Part shown: positions 12,362 through 23,923 of the stretch, in pieces | Numbering within the stretch: position 1 is the first letter of the stretch | How the letters are laid out: every line of letters begins with the position of its first letter | Assembly: GCA_963971305.1 (NCBI GenBank) | Contig: CAXARO010000936.1 | Location: 62,001-126,000, forward strand | Reading direction: 5' to 3' | Length of the DNA: 64,000 nt | Source of the DNA: Arcuatula senhousia | Taxonomy: Eukaryota > Mollusca > Bivalvia > Mytilida > Mytilidae | The notes under the pieces: model-generated | Seen by the model: only the letters and a program-made list of their open reading frames with translations | Told to the model about the DNA's origin: nothing | Databases searched by the model: none | Translations under genes and position numbers: made by a program

Positions 12362-12568
12362 CTTGTCTGTGAGCCATTGATTTTCTTGTAAAGAACGAAT
12401 GTCAGTGTCAGTTATTACTGACCCATCAATTTTGGCAACGGGCACATCAAAATCCCTGTCTAATTGCCATAATACCTCCACAAGATTTGATGCTGAAAAT
12501 CTCAGCAAGAGGTGACTCCGTTTTCTTTTGCAATTCATCTCCTTTCCTTTTACCATTATTTAGGTTTT
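12362..12568 (-). CDS. Internal exon, Ulp1/SENP-like protease region (possible)
   Basis: The exon is bounded by a good acceptor (TTTTTATTTTAG before 12568) and a strong donor (ACAAG/GTAAGG, exon end 12362). In the frame opened by ATG at 12556 the second half reads VLWQLDRDFDVPVAKIDGSV followed by ITDTDIRSLQENQWLTDK. The pattern of a short beta segment, then D-I-x-x-L-x-x-x-x-W-L-x-D is typical of the start of the Ulp1/SENP cysteine protease fold (family C48). The first half reads more naturally in another frame (GKRKGDELQKKTESPL), so a one-base frameshift may lie near 12490-12510. The catalytic His, Asp and Cys would be in later exons, which I do not find downstream. It may be a host gene exon, a transposon-borne protease exon or a pseudogene. 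Confidence 0.45.
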
Positions 12569-12675
12569 CTAAAATAAAAAGAATATTACAATATATTGCA
12601 AATTAACTAGAAATACAAATCAGTAACAGGTTATTTTCCTTTATAACATGTAATTATACTATAAATAAAAACCAA

Positions 12676-13016
12676 TTTACAGTTTTACACAGGCCCGTGA
12701 CCTCATGTACATGTATTAGAACAGTTCTACACAGGCCCGTGACCTCATGTACATGTATTAGAACAGTTGTACACAGGCCAGTGATCTCCTGTACATGTAT
12801 TAGGACAGTTCTACATAGGCCCGTGACCTCATGTACATGCTGTAGGACAGTTCTACACAGGCCCGTGACCTCATTTACATGTATTAGAACAGTTGTACAC
12901 AGGCCCGTGACCTCATGTACATGTATTAGGACAGCCCTACATAGGCCCGTGACCTTATGTACATGTATTAGAACAGATCTGGAAAGGCTCATGACCGCAT
13001 GTACATGTATTAGAAA
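12676..13016. repeat. 42-bp minisatellite, about 8 copies
   Basis: The unit contains CAGGCCCGTGACCTCATGTA then CATGTATTAGAACAG and recurs every 42 bp, diverging at the right end. Because 42 is a multiple of three, long open frames run through it on both strands (112 codons each); these are not good gene candidates. It lies between the Ulp1-like exon and the proline-rich frame. Confidence 0.9.
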
Positions 13017-13138
13017 GTTATTAACATTGTTATGATTTTACAATTGAATTATTGCCCTGTTACAAAGTTCAAAGATTTATTAATAAAGAAATCCCAAACA
13101 TTATAAAGTACAATAAACAATTAGAGAAAGGAGCAAAA

Positions 13139-13465
13139 TTATACTATAAAGTAATAAGTATACTCTTCAGCTACATGTGAGAGAGTCAGCACTTCCACTG
13201 TTGGTGGTGATTGTGGTTTGGTCTCCAAAAAAGGTATTGGAACAGTCGGCAATTCCATGGTTGGTGGTGGTGGTGATGGTGGTCTGTCCTCTATAAGAGG
13301 TGTTTGGAGAGTCATTCCTTCACTGATTGGTGGTGGTCTGTCCACTATAAGATGGGGAGTCAGTCCTTCACTGATTGGTGGTGGTGGTCTGTTGTCTCTG
13401 TTTGTGTAGTTCAATATAAAAAGAATAAAGAGATAACGAACATACATCGGCAGAAAATATTTCAT
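13139..13465 (-). CDS. Proline-rich repeat exon (uncertain)
   Basis: The minus-strand frame encodes repeated units such as DRPPPISEGMT and DRPPSPPPPTMELPT. A possible acceptor (CACAAACAG) would start the exon at 13397. Near the end GAAGA/GTATAC could be a donor. If both this and the Ulp1-like exon are real they lie on the same strand in the right order, with the minisatellite in the intron, but the phases I tried run into a stop. It could equally be a GGT-rich tandem repeat that happens to be open. Confidence 0.3.
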   Translation of the reverse strand: MKYFLPMYVRYLFILFILNYTNRDNRPPPPISEGLTPHLIVDRPPPISEGMTLQTPLIEDRPPSPPPPTMELPTVPIPFLETKPQSPPTVEVLTLSHVAEEYTYYFIV

Positions 13466-14605
13466 TGCAAACCCTTACCTAAAATGTTAAGGATCAACCT
13501 GCACAACCATATGATGTTATGCAAGTTGTGAATACAATAAGAGCTTTCCACCCAATCCATTCACAATTTGACATAAATGAATTTGATACAAATTTTGGGA
13601 AGACACCATATTGAAGACTGATTATAGTTCCGAAGCAAATATTAGTTTCCAATCGTGCGAACCCTCTTCAATATAATGATATATACAAATTATGATTTTA
13701 GGAACACTCCATTATTTAGGACTTGGAATTTTTGGGCTCATTGGAATTTAAAGAAACATCAATAACATTTTGCAAATTTTTAATGGAGGTGACTGGAGAC
13801 AAAATTTAATACAAGCAATTCGAAACATTCAACTTCATCAAAATGTTCCTCAACGCGGGTATGTTAATGAAGATCCGAGAATTTTTTTTTCCCAGGAAAA
13901 GATAACTCTTCTATCCTCATGAATATTTATTAGCTGTATGTTGCCCCTGACGATGCGATATTTTTCTTTCTTTTTATTCTATCACACTCTTCATATTTCG
14001 TTCTCATATTGATTTGAAAGCTAATATTATTCCCAAAAAGACCCCTTGATTCATTTTTAATGGGCAAATGGGTTAAACCTCACCCAGGATAAAAACCAAA
14101 AGCCGTGGGCGTGTTTCTATGACCATATTTGGAAAATCAGTATCGGAAAAGTGCTTGTACGTTGTTATGACGTCGTCCATTTTGTCTTCGTGACGTAGGT
14201 GTGTCAACAAGCACCTGTTTTTACAAAAAGTCAATTTTTACATCTCAACTTCAAAGATGATGACCTTATTGACAGAGCACTGAATTAATTTTATCATGGG
14301 GAAACAAGATTAACATTATTTTATTGCCGATGTAGCCGTGAAATCGCCAAACCTTGCTGACTTTCTAACCAGAGTTGACAGTCATACTCATAACGTTACA
14401 TGTGATGAATGCCATGCCACTGATGCCACTAAGGGTCACTAAGGACTAGGAATAACATAAAAATACAAGCAGGTTAGTTTTGTGTAACATTGTTTTACTT
14501 TCATGAGAAATATTAATATGTAAAGCTATAGATGACGATATAAAGAAGAAAAATCATGCCCATTTCAAAGATTTTATATCATTTTGTGTTAATCTTTTTT
14601 CTTCT
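13466..14605. other. Intergenic; one short exon-like stretch
   Basis: No gene is recognised. At 14331-14443 (+) about 37 codons before a stop have protein-like composition, including NVTCDECHATDATKGH with a C-x2-C-H arrangement. It is too short to identify. Confidence 0.4.
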
Positions 14606-14617
14606 TCTTTAATGCTT

Positions 14618-15074
14618 GCAGAGCCTAGCTTGTCGTAAGAGGCGACTAAGGGTCTTGGGATTCTGACGTCGGGTCAGTGCTCAGCCCACAGAGCGACCAA
14701 GTGTGTACCCTAGGTGGCTGAATAGGGTAGCCCTCGTCCGCGGGGGTTGTCAGGTCTATAATACGGAAACCCTGACCGCCGACCATAGTGGACCAACGTG
14801 TGTGGAGAGTGCCACGCTTCATGCACGTAAAAGACCCCTTTGTGGACCGCCCAGTAGTGCACCACATAGGCTAAATTTTCCGCCCCTACCCACCTCTCCC
14901 CTTTTTCCTGTGGTTCTTCAAAATTTACCGGTCCTTTGTTTCCCACCCCATCTCCATATTTCATTTATCATCATCATTTCATGTTCATTTTATCATCCTT
15001 TTCATGTTCATCGCCTGTAAATAACCTATATAGCGTTGCACGGGCGTAAAACACCAACTCACTCACTCACTCAC
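14618..15074 (+). mobile_element. SINE family A, copy 2 (5'-truncated)
   Basis: It starts at GCAGAGCCTAGCTTGTCG, lacking the first ~40 bp of the head, and ends in (ACTC)n. It is flanked by a 12-bp duplication TCTTTAATGCTT at 14606-14617 and 15075-15086. Truncation at the 5' end with an intact target duplication is what target-primed reverse transcription produces. Confidence 0.85.
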
Positions 15075-15657
15075 TCTTTAATGCTTTATTACATGACAGT
15101 TATACTCTTAGCCTCTTTGCTGGCCAATTTGCTGAAAATACAATTCAACATTAAAACTTAAATGACAGGTTTGATTAGAACTAAATATAACTTGATCTAA
15201 CTTAGCATTCATTTAATGATAAATAGCCATGTCATGCATGTACAGTTTATAAAATCTCATTTCATGGTGTGAAATTCTTTTAATTACTGCTACAATAATT
15301 TTATTGAACATGTGTAATATACTCAAATTGTACTACACCTGATTATGTCCTGATAATACATGTACATGTATAATATATGAAATATGTACATGTACAAATA
15401 ATGCATGGCTTAAATATTATGACCTTTTTTAGTTTATGGAATTGCAAAGGACATGTGAACTTGCAAGATTGGGATTGTTGATATAAATACTTCTTTTAAA
15501 ATTAATTTTTAATCTTTAATTAAAAATAATGCATGTATTTATATTGATCACTTTTTATCTGCAAAATATTAATTGAATTGTGGATTTGTGTAAATTGTCC
15601 TACATTGTAAAATAAGTGAAGAATAAATATTTTATGTCCTTTTTTCCTATTTTATTT

Positions 15658-15790
15658 ATGCACAGTCAGCTTTTATCCATATCTTGGATGACTTATTAAG
15701 TTTTGTCTTATGTCCTTTTTTCTGAAAGAAAAAAATATATGACAAAACTTATTAAGTCATCCAAGATATGGATAAAAGCTGACTGTGCAT
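15658..15790. repeat. Perfect 50-bp inverted repeat with 33-bp loop
   Basis: Arms 15658-15707 and 15741-15790 match without mismatch. A 15-bp direct repeat (TTATGTCCTTTTTTC) lies before the left arm at about 15632 and again in the loop at 15708. The arrangement suggests a template-switch or foldback event rather than a classical element. Confidence 0.9.
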
Positions 15791-16059
15791 ATATGATCAT
15801 ATATTTTAATAATGTGGAATACAAGTGGATATTTCTAGCATAAAAATTGCGTTGTCATATACACATAGATCTGTATTCAATCAACTAAGGAGTCTATAAG
15901 TCGATATAGAAATTATCTGATTTTGTTTTGAACAGCTACAAATAATATTTATAATTATCCTAAGATGATGTGGAAAAGACTGATTTCATACCTTTTGTTT
16001 TATCTACGGTCTTTTGACTCCGTTTTATTTCTAATTTTGATTTAATTATAATAACATGT

Positions 16060-16121
16060 TGATGTCCCGATTATGGCTGAAATATCGCCGACGGTTAATA
16101 AGCGATCAACAATCAATCAAC
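16060..16121 (+). mobile_element. SINE 3' tail fragment, (AATC)n type
   Basis: The sequence GATTATGGCTGAAATATCGC and then GTTAATAAGCGATCAACAATC ends in AATCAATCAA. It resembles the 3' end of another molluscan SINE group with an AATC tail. Only the last ~60 bp are present. Confidence 0.5.
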
Positions 16122-16576
16122 CCATCGTCTAGGAATCATCTGGAAATTCAACCCACTCTCTAGGAATGAATGGCATCTTGCTGTATTTTTCTTGGTATAG
16201 CTCATCAGAAAAATATCTCCTAAAAACATCAAAAAGGGAGTTACTAATTCTTCCTTCATCATGTGCCTCTATAACAGCCCGTGTCATCTTTTTATCTAGG
16301 TAATCAAGCAGTTGTTTTGTAAAATTTGACCTTTAAGTGCATCTGATTAGTCGTTAAAAGATAAAATGCACTTGATCCCTCAATGTTAATACTCTTGTAA
16401 GAAAGCTAAGAGATGTAGAACCAAAAATTCTCCTTCGTATCATGTAATATATTTGTGGTGATAGGATCAACCAAACATACCGCTTTCAGAAGAATTTCGT
16501 GTGGTAAGCTTTTCAAGTCTTCCTGACAAATTCGTGTCCTTACTCCCATGCAGTGTGGTTTGGCTGTTGATTTCTT

Positions 16577-16795
16577 ATTATACGACCGCAAAATTTTTGC
16601 GATCGTATAATGTTATGGCGATGTCGTCGTTGTCGTCGTCTGGGGACATTTGGTTTCCGTGCGATAACTAAAGTAAATATTGACCAATTGTTATGAAATT
16701 TTAATATGATGTTTGTAACCACTAGAGGAAGGTTCCTATTGTATTTGGGGTTGGTGGCCCTTACCGTTTTGGAAAAAACCATCATGCTAAAGCTA
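16577..16795 (-). repeat. Family C element, tail-end fragment
   Basis: The fragment begins with the hairpin tail (ATACGACCGCAAAA then TTTTTGCGATCGTAT), followed by a TCGTCGTTGTCGTCGTC tract and part of the core. It is the reverse of 62.55-62.79 kb. Confidence 0.75.
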
Positions 16796-17249
16796 TGAAC
16801 CCAAACCTAACATCAATCCTGTTTGTAAAAGCCATGAAATCTGGTAAGAAAAATTTCATTTGGGCCAAATTAAAAAAAAAATAAGTGTTTCTTTACCTGC
16901 CCTAGACTTCTTTTTGTTATTTTGCCTTAAGGACCGTTAAACTTGATACAAAAACATATTTACTTCCCGTTCACTCAAGGTAAAAATATAATTATTGCAC
17001 TACCTACCCTTTTTTCAGGCATGAAATAAATATATGTAGCCTCATAAAATTCTATCTAAGCTTCGTAAAGTTATGCTCAGAAACCAATTTCATTTTTTAA
17101 CTTGTGACCTTGAAATTTTGACTTTTTTATAAAAAAAATCAAAAGTTTGCTGTAGAAAGTTCTTAAGTTTTCACTTGTCACCTTGGCCATTCTTTTCTAT
17201 TTATACATGTACATACAAGACTTACTAAAAGTACACATAATGCCACTAA

Positions 17250-19180
17250 ACAACTGTACCACATAATGCCACTTTACAACTGTACCAAGTTTGGTTGCAA
17301 TTAGACCTATGGCGCCGAACAAGTAAGCGTTTGAAAAATTTTTAACAGACGATGACAACGGAAGCCAAGTGTAGGGGTGAAAGGATACACTAACCCCACG
17401 GTACAATACATACCGTAGATTTTTGCTACCAAATAGAGCGTATGCACTCCTGCGTGTTTTCCTGATGTTTTCTTGTACATTAACCTCCACATTTCGAGCT
17501 ATTGTACTTGTTCTGATTATTCCAAGGTGAGTAGGCTTTTCTACCATTGGCATTGGTTCTGTATTCAGTGTGTATTGATGGAGCTTTGCTGGTTGTTTGG
17601 TAGCCTTTGGTTTGATGTCGATGGGTACATTCTGAAGTTTATAACCCTCCATCATTGCGAAATCGCTTGACATGTTTATTTGGATCTGTATCTCCGTTGG
17701 GGTGGCTCCTAATAGGGCAACATCGTCTGCACATGCTAATGCATTACACAGAATATTTCCTATTTTACACCCATTTGGAGACTGCTCGAGTCTATCCAGT
17801 AGCGGATTAACATATAGTTTATATAGGTCGGTACTTAAAATTCCTCCTTGTCTCACTCCTTATTCCACATCAAATGTTTTTGATATCTCCCCATTTAGTT
17901 TTATGGCACTGCTGGCATTGGTATGTATACTCTGTATTATGGCCCAATGGAGGTCATCAACACCAGCATGGAATAAACGTCTCAGAAGATGATTATGGGT
18001 GACAACATCAAATGCCACTTTTTCATCAAGGAGTACCAGCTCATATTCCTGGTTATTATCCTTGGACTCTCTATAGACCTCTTCCACTGGCAAAGCTGCA
18101 TTCATTGGTGACGAGTTTCTAGTGAAACCTCTTTGAGTCGGGTTTTGAGTGGCAAGGACATGTGGTTGGATTTTGACTCTCAGTTTAGCTTCTATGATCT
18201 TATTTATTACTGGAAGTACTGTGATTCTTCTGTAATTTGTAGATTGGTTTTTTATCTCCTTTATACTTATAAAATGGAGTTAAGAAACCTACTTTGAGTA
18301 CATTTGGCCTTTTATCTCCTTTATACTTATAAAATGGAGTTAAGAGACCTACTTTGAGTACATTTGGCCTAATTTATTAATTCAGTTAATTAACTTCAGA
18401 AGAAGGTTTTGTAGTTTGTGGCCTCCATTATGGATATGCTCTAAGGTAATTCCGTATATGTCAGCGGATTTCCCTCTGTTGATAAGTTTTATTGCTTCTT
18501 CTAATTATTCATTTGATGCTGGTGGAATATGCTTGTTTTGAATCAGTTTAATTGCATAATTGACATTATGGTGATATTCTTGATCCCCTGTATAGGTCGA
18601 TTCATTTGACATTGCTAGTGAACTGAAATGTTGCCTGAATCCTTCAATAACTACTTCTTCTTCATAGAGTTGCTCATTTACAATGATTTCTTGTATGTTG
18701 GAGTTCTTATATCTGTTATTTCTGATTAGCTGGTGGAATAACTTTGGATCTTTCGTTGTAGTTTCCATTATTCTCTGCTTTTCATGATCCCTGACTGGCC
18801 TGCTCAATTTGAACCTGTCGCCTGAATTCTTTCCATGATTTAATCCTGTTTTTATACTTTGTGTCATCTGGTTGTCGAGACTTGCCATTCTTTAACCATA
18901 TACTGTAGTGATGCCTCATTTCATTCAAGGCTTTCTTGGTTGCTAGTGTCCTTACATTTAGCTTTGGTTTGGATTCAAAAATTCGTTTCCTGTTTGTGCA
19001 ACTGTTGGCAGATTCTTTAAGCATGGCATGTAATTCATCTAGCATCTCCTCAGCATCCTTAATTGTCTCCATGGGTTTGTTGAGTAACACGTCTAAATGC
19101 TTGTTTACCATAGCTTCATAGAGATCTTTATCAACTTTATCCCAGCTTTGTCTGAAGATTTTGCCGTATAAGAAAGGAAG
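17250..19180 (-). pseudogene. Non-LTR retrotransposon ORF2 remnant (reverse transcriptase)
   Basis: Reading the minus strand from about 19180, the pieces include LLPFLYGKIFRQSWDKVDKD, a long linker, LVLLDEKVAFDVVTHNHLLR (RT motif A region; the expected first Asp of the D-x-x-K-A-F-D pattern is preserved as LLDEKVAFD), GVRQGGILSTDLYKLYVNPL (motif B) and ACADDVALLG (motif C, here C-A-D-D). Several stops and frame changes break it: a TAA immediately before GVRQGG near 17865, and changes near 18100-18500 and 18800. Endonuclease sequence is not recognised, so the copy is 5'-truncated. It is clearly an RT of a non-LTR element; the clade is not assigned. It abuts a zinc-finger-type fragment on the other strand. 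Confidence 0.8.
18251..18370. repeat. 60-bp tandem duplication inside the RT remnant
   Basis: 18251-18310 and 18311-18370 differ at one base. The unit is 20 codons long, so it keeps the reading frame of the RT region (KVGLLTPFYKYKGDK on the minus strand). Confidence 0.9.
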
Positions 19181-19195
19181 GAGATCACAGGCATA

Positions 19196-19917
19196 ACTAA
19201 AGTGTTATTAAAGAAGGATTTGGTGAACTAATTGTTGCAAGGAGGCCAGATTCAGATAGTTTTGATAGCAGTCACTATGGTCCATGTATCAACTGCCATG
19301 AGTGGATGCTCTTGAAAAACATGAAGAGACATTACGAGTCGTGTAGCAACTAGCCAGAAGCCAGATCAGCTAAAAAAGAGACAACATATTATTATGTCTC
19401 AAATAGAAGCTGGGATAATCAGTTCAAAACCGTCAAAGTTAATGATTACAGAGGTATTTCCTAGTATGTTAATAGACAAAATATCGAATGTGGTAAAAAA
19501 GATGCAACTATAATTGCACTAGGAGAGAGTTGGTTAAGGAGATCCATAGACAACCGGGAAAAGAGGCGTTACTATACCTCGCAGCACATGCGCATCATGG
19601 GCAAAATGCTTATTGAGCTTAGACGCATTGACAGCATGGATGGAGAAGAGGAAGAAAAAGAGTTTGCAGACTTCCTGAATCCTCAAAAGTTTGACTTGCT
19701 TGTGGCAGCTGCAATACAGTGCTGTTTACCCTATATGGATGATATCGAGGGACTAAAAGCCCCAAGTAATGGTATAAAGATTAAATATGACCTTAAACGT
19801 ATGATGACGGCTTTATGGGCTCTAACAGTAAAGAAAGATCCTCACTCTGTAAGAGCTAAAGAATTGAAAACTTGCCAATTCCGACATAGACCTGCAAATT
19901 TGACATATATGATTTAA
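19196..19917 (+). pseudogene. Broken gene of an invertebrate zinc-finger family
   Basis: The frame near 19205 reads KEGFGELIVARRPDSDSFDS, then HYGPCINCHEWMLLKNMKRH and YESCS, a C-x2-C...H...C finger. After in-frame stops, another frame gives ITEVFPSMLIDKISNVVKKD, and the frame of 19588-19917 gives MRIMGKMLIELRRI and FADFLNPQKFDLLVAAAIQC. I recognise this order (GELIV-R-P, Y-G-P-C finger, then an alpha-helical R-M-L-I-E-L-R region) from a large uncharacterised protein family in cnidarians and molluscs whose function I do not know. One frame change occurs at a run of six A near 19500. It is a pseudogene or a poorly preserved exon. The reading frame ends at TAA 19915-19917. Confidence 0.55.
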
Positions 19918-20593
19918 ATTAACACTTTGAACAATAAAGACAACACAACTGTTTAAAATGATATGTTCCTAAGTTTGATTGCATCAAGTACGTGTACTGA
20001 TTGCTGCGGTAAAAACTTTAAATTTTGTGCAATATAACAATTATTTGCTTAAATCATAGGATTTAGATTTAACCAAGGAATTCGAGTACTTTAATTCCTT
20101 GATTTAACATTTAATACAAATTTAAAAAAAAGTTTAAAAACTTCATTCCTGTGACGGCCTATCTTTTTAGAATTTTATACATGTAAAATGTATTGTTATA
20201 AATTGGAAAATGTACATGTGTGCGTTGGGTATTTCCTTTAAATATTTATGTAAAAAATTGCCACCGAAATGATTTATATGCCATTGCTAATATATTTAAT
20301 TCCCCTTTCAAAAACACATTCCTACTATCTCGGTTCCCCTTTGTGCGTCACTTCCAGTTCGCATATAATTCTTTTCCGGAAATATCGTTGATTCGATTTT
20401 GAAAGGTGCGAAATTTTGCATATCAAACACTCATATCTCCGTTATTTGTCAACGGATTTTGATCGGATTTTTTGCATTGATTTTAGAAAATTAAAAACTT
20501 TTAAATAAGGCCAAGTAAAATAATGTGTGTGGTTCCAGTCGCCCGACCGACCCGTAGTTTTCCCCGACCCTAACCCTTTTGTTGGCCAAACCA
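19918..20593. other. Intergenic, no gene recognised
   Basis: AT-rich sequence leading up to the terminus of the family D element at 20594. No protein-like frame or repeat structure is identified. Confidence 0.55.
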
Positions 20594-21890
20594 AACAAGA
20601 GGCTCCCAGGAGCCTGAATCGCTCACCCGACATATGTGCCTGAAGTAGAGGTTATTAGGCTAAATCTATTTGACGTTGAAAGGGTCATAAGATTAATAAG
20701 GGGGTCATCTGACAATATGGTGGATATTAAGGTGCTAATCACTTTTGTTCTCAATCAAAATCTAAAAATCTGTCACACTTTTTGAGTTATTTGCAAAAAA
20801 ATGCAGTTTAACCTAATGTTCTATTTTTAGCCACAGTGGCAATGTTTTACAACCAATCCAAAATCCCCACGACAGTTTTATACACCTAATAATAATAAAC
20901 AATAATACCAAGTTTGGTTCTGATTGGACTTAAAGTGTCAGAGGAGTTAACATTTTCAATATAATGAGGAAATGCAGTTAAAATGCTCAATTTTGAAGTT
21001 CCAAGGGCAATAACTCCTCAAAGGAAAGGTCCAACAACGTTGATCCTGTTACATATTTTGTAGATCTTGATGCGCTTAACAATATGCAATTTAAATTTCT
21101 CAAATATCTTGTATAGTTTTCAAGATATTGAGCTAAACAGGTGCGAAATTTGCAAAAAAAATCCACAAAAAGGGCAATAACTCCTACATGGGTTTTTGGA
21201 TTTTCTTAAAAATTTCAGAGCTGGTAGATCTTGATGTGCTGATCACTTTTGTACCAATCATAATTTTGAAATCTGTCACCGTTTTAGAGTTATTTGCAAA
21301 AAACTGCAATTTACCCCTATGTTCTATTTTTAGCCACAGCGGCCATGTTTTACGACCAATCAAAAATCCCCACATCAGTTCTATACACCTAATGCTAATA
21401 AATAACTATACCAAGTTTGGTTCCATTTGAACTTAAAGTGTCAGAGGAGTTAACGTTTTCAATGTAATGAGGAGATGCTGTTAAAATGCAAAATTTTGAC
21501 GTTTTAAGGGCAATAACTCCTAAAAGGAATGGTCCTACAACGTTGACCCTATTACATATTTTGTATATCTTGATGTGCTTCACAATATGCAATTTAAATT
21601 TCTAAAATATCTAGTATAGTTTTCAAGATATTGAGCTAAACAGGTGCAAAATTTGCAAAAAATCCACAAAAAGGGCAACAACTCCTACATGGGTTGTTGG
21701 ATTTTCTTCAAAATTTCAGGGTAGGTAGATCTTGAGGTGCTGATCACTTTTACCTTTGTGCCAGAATTTTGATATCTGAAGCCGTTTTTGAGTTATTTGC
21801 AAAAAACTGCATTCTACCCCTATGTTCTATTTTTAGCCATTGCGGCCATGTTTTACGACGAATCAAAAATCCCCACATCAGTTCTTTTGA
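20594..21890 (+). mobile_element. Family D tandem-core element, head-side copy
   Basis: It starts with ACAAGAGGCTCCCAGGAGCC and GCTCACCCGACATATG, then runs through roughly 500-bp units (markers AAAGTGTCAGAGGAGTTAAC near 20930 and 21436). It stops after CCCACATCAGTTCTTTT near 21890 without the usual tail. The short open frames within are artefacts of the repeat. Confidence 0.8.
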
Positions 21891-21967
21891 TTCTAGTATA
21901 AAGCTTTAAATGAATTACTTCACAAACATTACAATATTCAGCAATTTTGTCCAATTTATCACGTTTT

Positions 21968-23923
21968 TAGCTCAACTGACCCGAAGGGTCATGTGAGCTA
22001 TTGTCATCACTTGGCGTCCGTCGTCCGTCCGTCGTCCGTCGTCCGTCGTCTGTCGTCCGTCGTCCGTAAACTTTTTAAAACGTTAACTCCTCTGACACCA
22101 TAAGTCCAATTGCAACCAAACTTGGTATGGTTGTTCATTAGCATTTGGTGCTTAGAACTGATGTGGGGATTTTTGATTCATCGTAAAACATGGCCGCCAT
22201 GGCTAAAAATAGAACATAGGGGTAAAATGCAGTTTTTTGCAAATAACTCAAAAACGGCTACAGATATCAAAATTCTGGCAGGGTTAAAGTGATCAGCACC
22301 TCAAGATCTACCTACCCTGAAATTTTGAAGAAAATCCAACAACCCATGTAGGAGTTATTGCCCTTTTTGTGGATTTTTTGCAAATTTTGCACATGTTAAG
22401 CTCAATATCTTGAAAACTATACTAGATATTTGAGAAATTTAAATTGCATATTGTTAAGCACATCAAGATCTACAAAATATGTAACAGGGTCAACGTTGTA
22501 GGACCTTTCCTTTTAGGAGTTATTGCCCTTAGAACGTCAAAATTTAGCATTTTAACAGCATTTCCTCATTACATTGAAAACGTTAACTCCTCTGACACTT
22601 TAAGTCCAAATGGAACCAAACTTGGTATAGGTGTTTATTAGCATTAGTTGTATAGAACTGATGTGGGGATTTTTGATTGGTCGTAAAACATGGTCGCTGT
22701 GGCTAAAAATACAACATAGGGGTAAATGGCAGTTTTTTGCAAATAACTCTAAAACGGTGACAGATTTTAAAATTTTGATTGGGAACAAAAGTGATCAGCA
22801 CCTCAAGATCTACCAGCTCTGAAATTTTGAAGAAAATCCAACAACCCATGTAGGAGTTATTGCCCTTTTTGTGGATTTTTTGCAAATTTTGCACCTGTTT
22901 AGCTCAATATCTTGAAAACTATACTAGATATTTGAAAAATTTAAATTGCATATTGATAAGCACATCAAGATCTACAAAATATGTAATAGGGTCAACATTG
23001 TAGGACCTTTCTTTTTAGGAGTTATTGCCCTTAGAACGTCAAAATTTAGCATTTTAACAGCATTTCCTCATTACATTGAAAACGTTAACTCCTCTGACAC
23101 TTTAAGTCCAAATGGAACCAAACTTGGTATAGTTCTTTATTAGCATTAGGTGTATAGAACTGATGTGGGGATTTTTGATTGGTCGTAAAACATGGCCACT
23201 GTGGCTAAAAATAGAACATAGGGGTAATTGGCAGTTTTTTGCAAATAACTCTAAAACGGTGACAGATTTCAAAATTTTGATTGGGAATAAAAGTGATCAG
23301 CACCTTGAGATCTACCAGCTCTGAAATTTTGAAGAAAATCCAACAACCCATGTAGGAGTTATTGCCCTTTTTGTGGATTTTTTGCAAATTTTGCACCTGT
23401 TTAGCTCAATATCTTGAAAACTATACAAGATATTTGAGAAATTTAAATTGCATATTGTTAAGCGCATCAAGATCTACAAAATTTGTATCAGGGTCAACGT
23501 TGTAGGACCTTTCCTTTGAGGAGTTATTGCCCTTAGAACGTCAAAGTTGAGCTTTAAAAAAGCATTTCCTCATTACATTGAAAACGTTAACTCCTCTGAC
23601 ACTTGGAAATGGGAACAAACTTGGTATACAGGTGTATAGAACTGATGTGGGGATTTTTGATTGGTCGTAAAACATGGCGGCTGTGGCTAAAAATAGAACA
23701 TTGGGTTAAACAGCATTTTTTTGCTTATAACTCAAAAAGGGTGACAGATTTCTGAATTTTGATTGAGAACAAAAGTGATCAGCACCTTAAGATCCACCAT
23801 ATTGTCAGATGACCCCCTTATTTAACTTATGACCCTTTCAATGTCAAATAGATTTTGCCTAATAACCTTTACTTCAGGCACATATGTCAGGTGAGCGATT
23901 CAGGCTCCTGGGAGCCTCTTGTT
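21968..23923 (-). mobile_element. Family D tandem-core element, complete copy
   Basis: On the minus strand it starts at 23923 with ACAAGAGGCTCCCAGGAGCC and GCTCACCTGACATATG. It then has four core units, with the marker CGTTAACTCCTCTGACAC (plus strand) at 22081, 22581, 23083 and 23585, a period of 500-502 bp. It ends with a GTCCGTCGTC microsatellite at 22016-22070 and a terminal hairpin TGACCCGAAGGGTCA near 21975-21992, then AGCTAAAA. Head GCTCACCTG and tail CAGTTGAGC form imperfect subterminal inverted repeats. No coding capacity is seen, so it is non-autonomous. The features fit Helentron-type elements (DINE/HINE/pearl-like); this assignment is inferred. Confidence 0.7.

Noticed and set aside
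12676..13016. CRISPR array
   Set aside because: The units are contiguous with no unique spacers, in a clearly eukaryotic context.
12654..13035. Two 112-codon frames on opposite strands
   Set aside because: They are produced by a 42-bp minisatellite whose length is a multiple of three.
20594..23923. One large foldback transposon
   Set aside because: The right arm is a complete element with its own tail at 21968; the left arm is a second, truncated copy, so two insertions explain it better.
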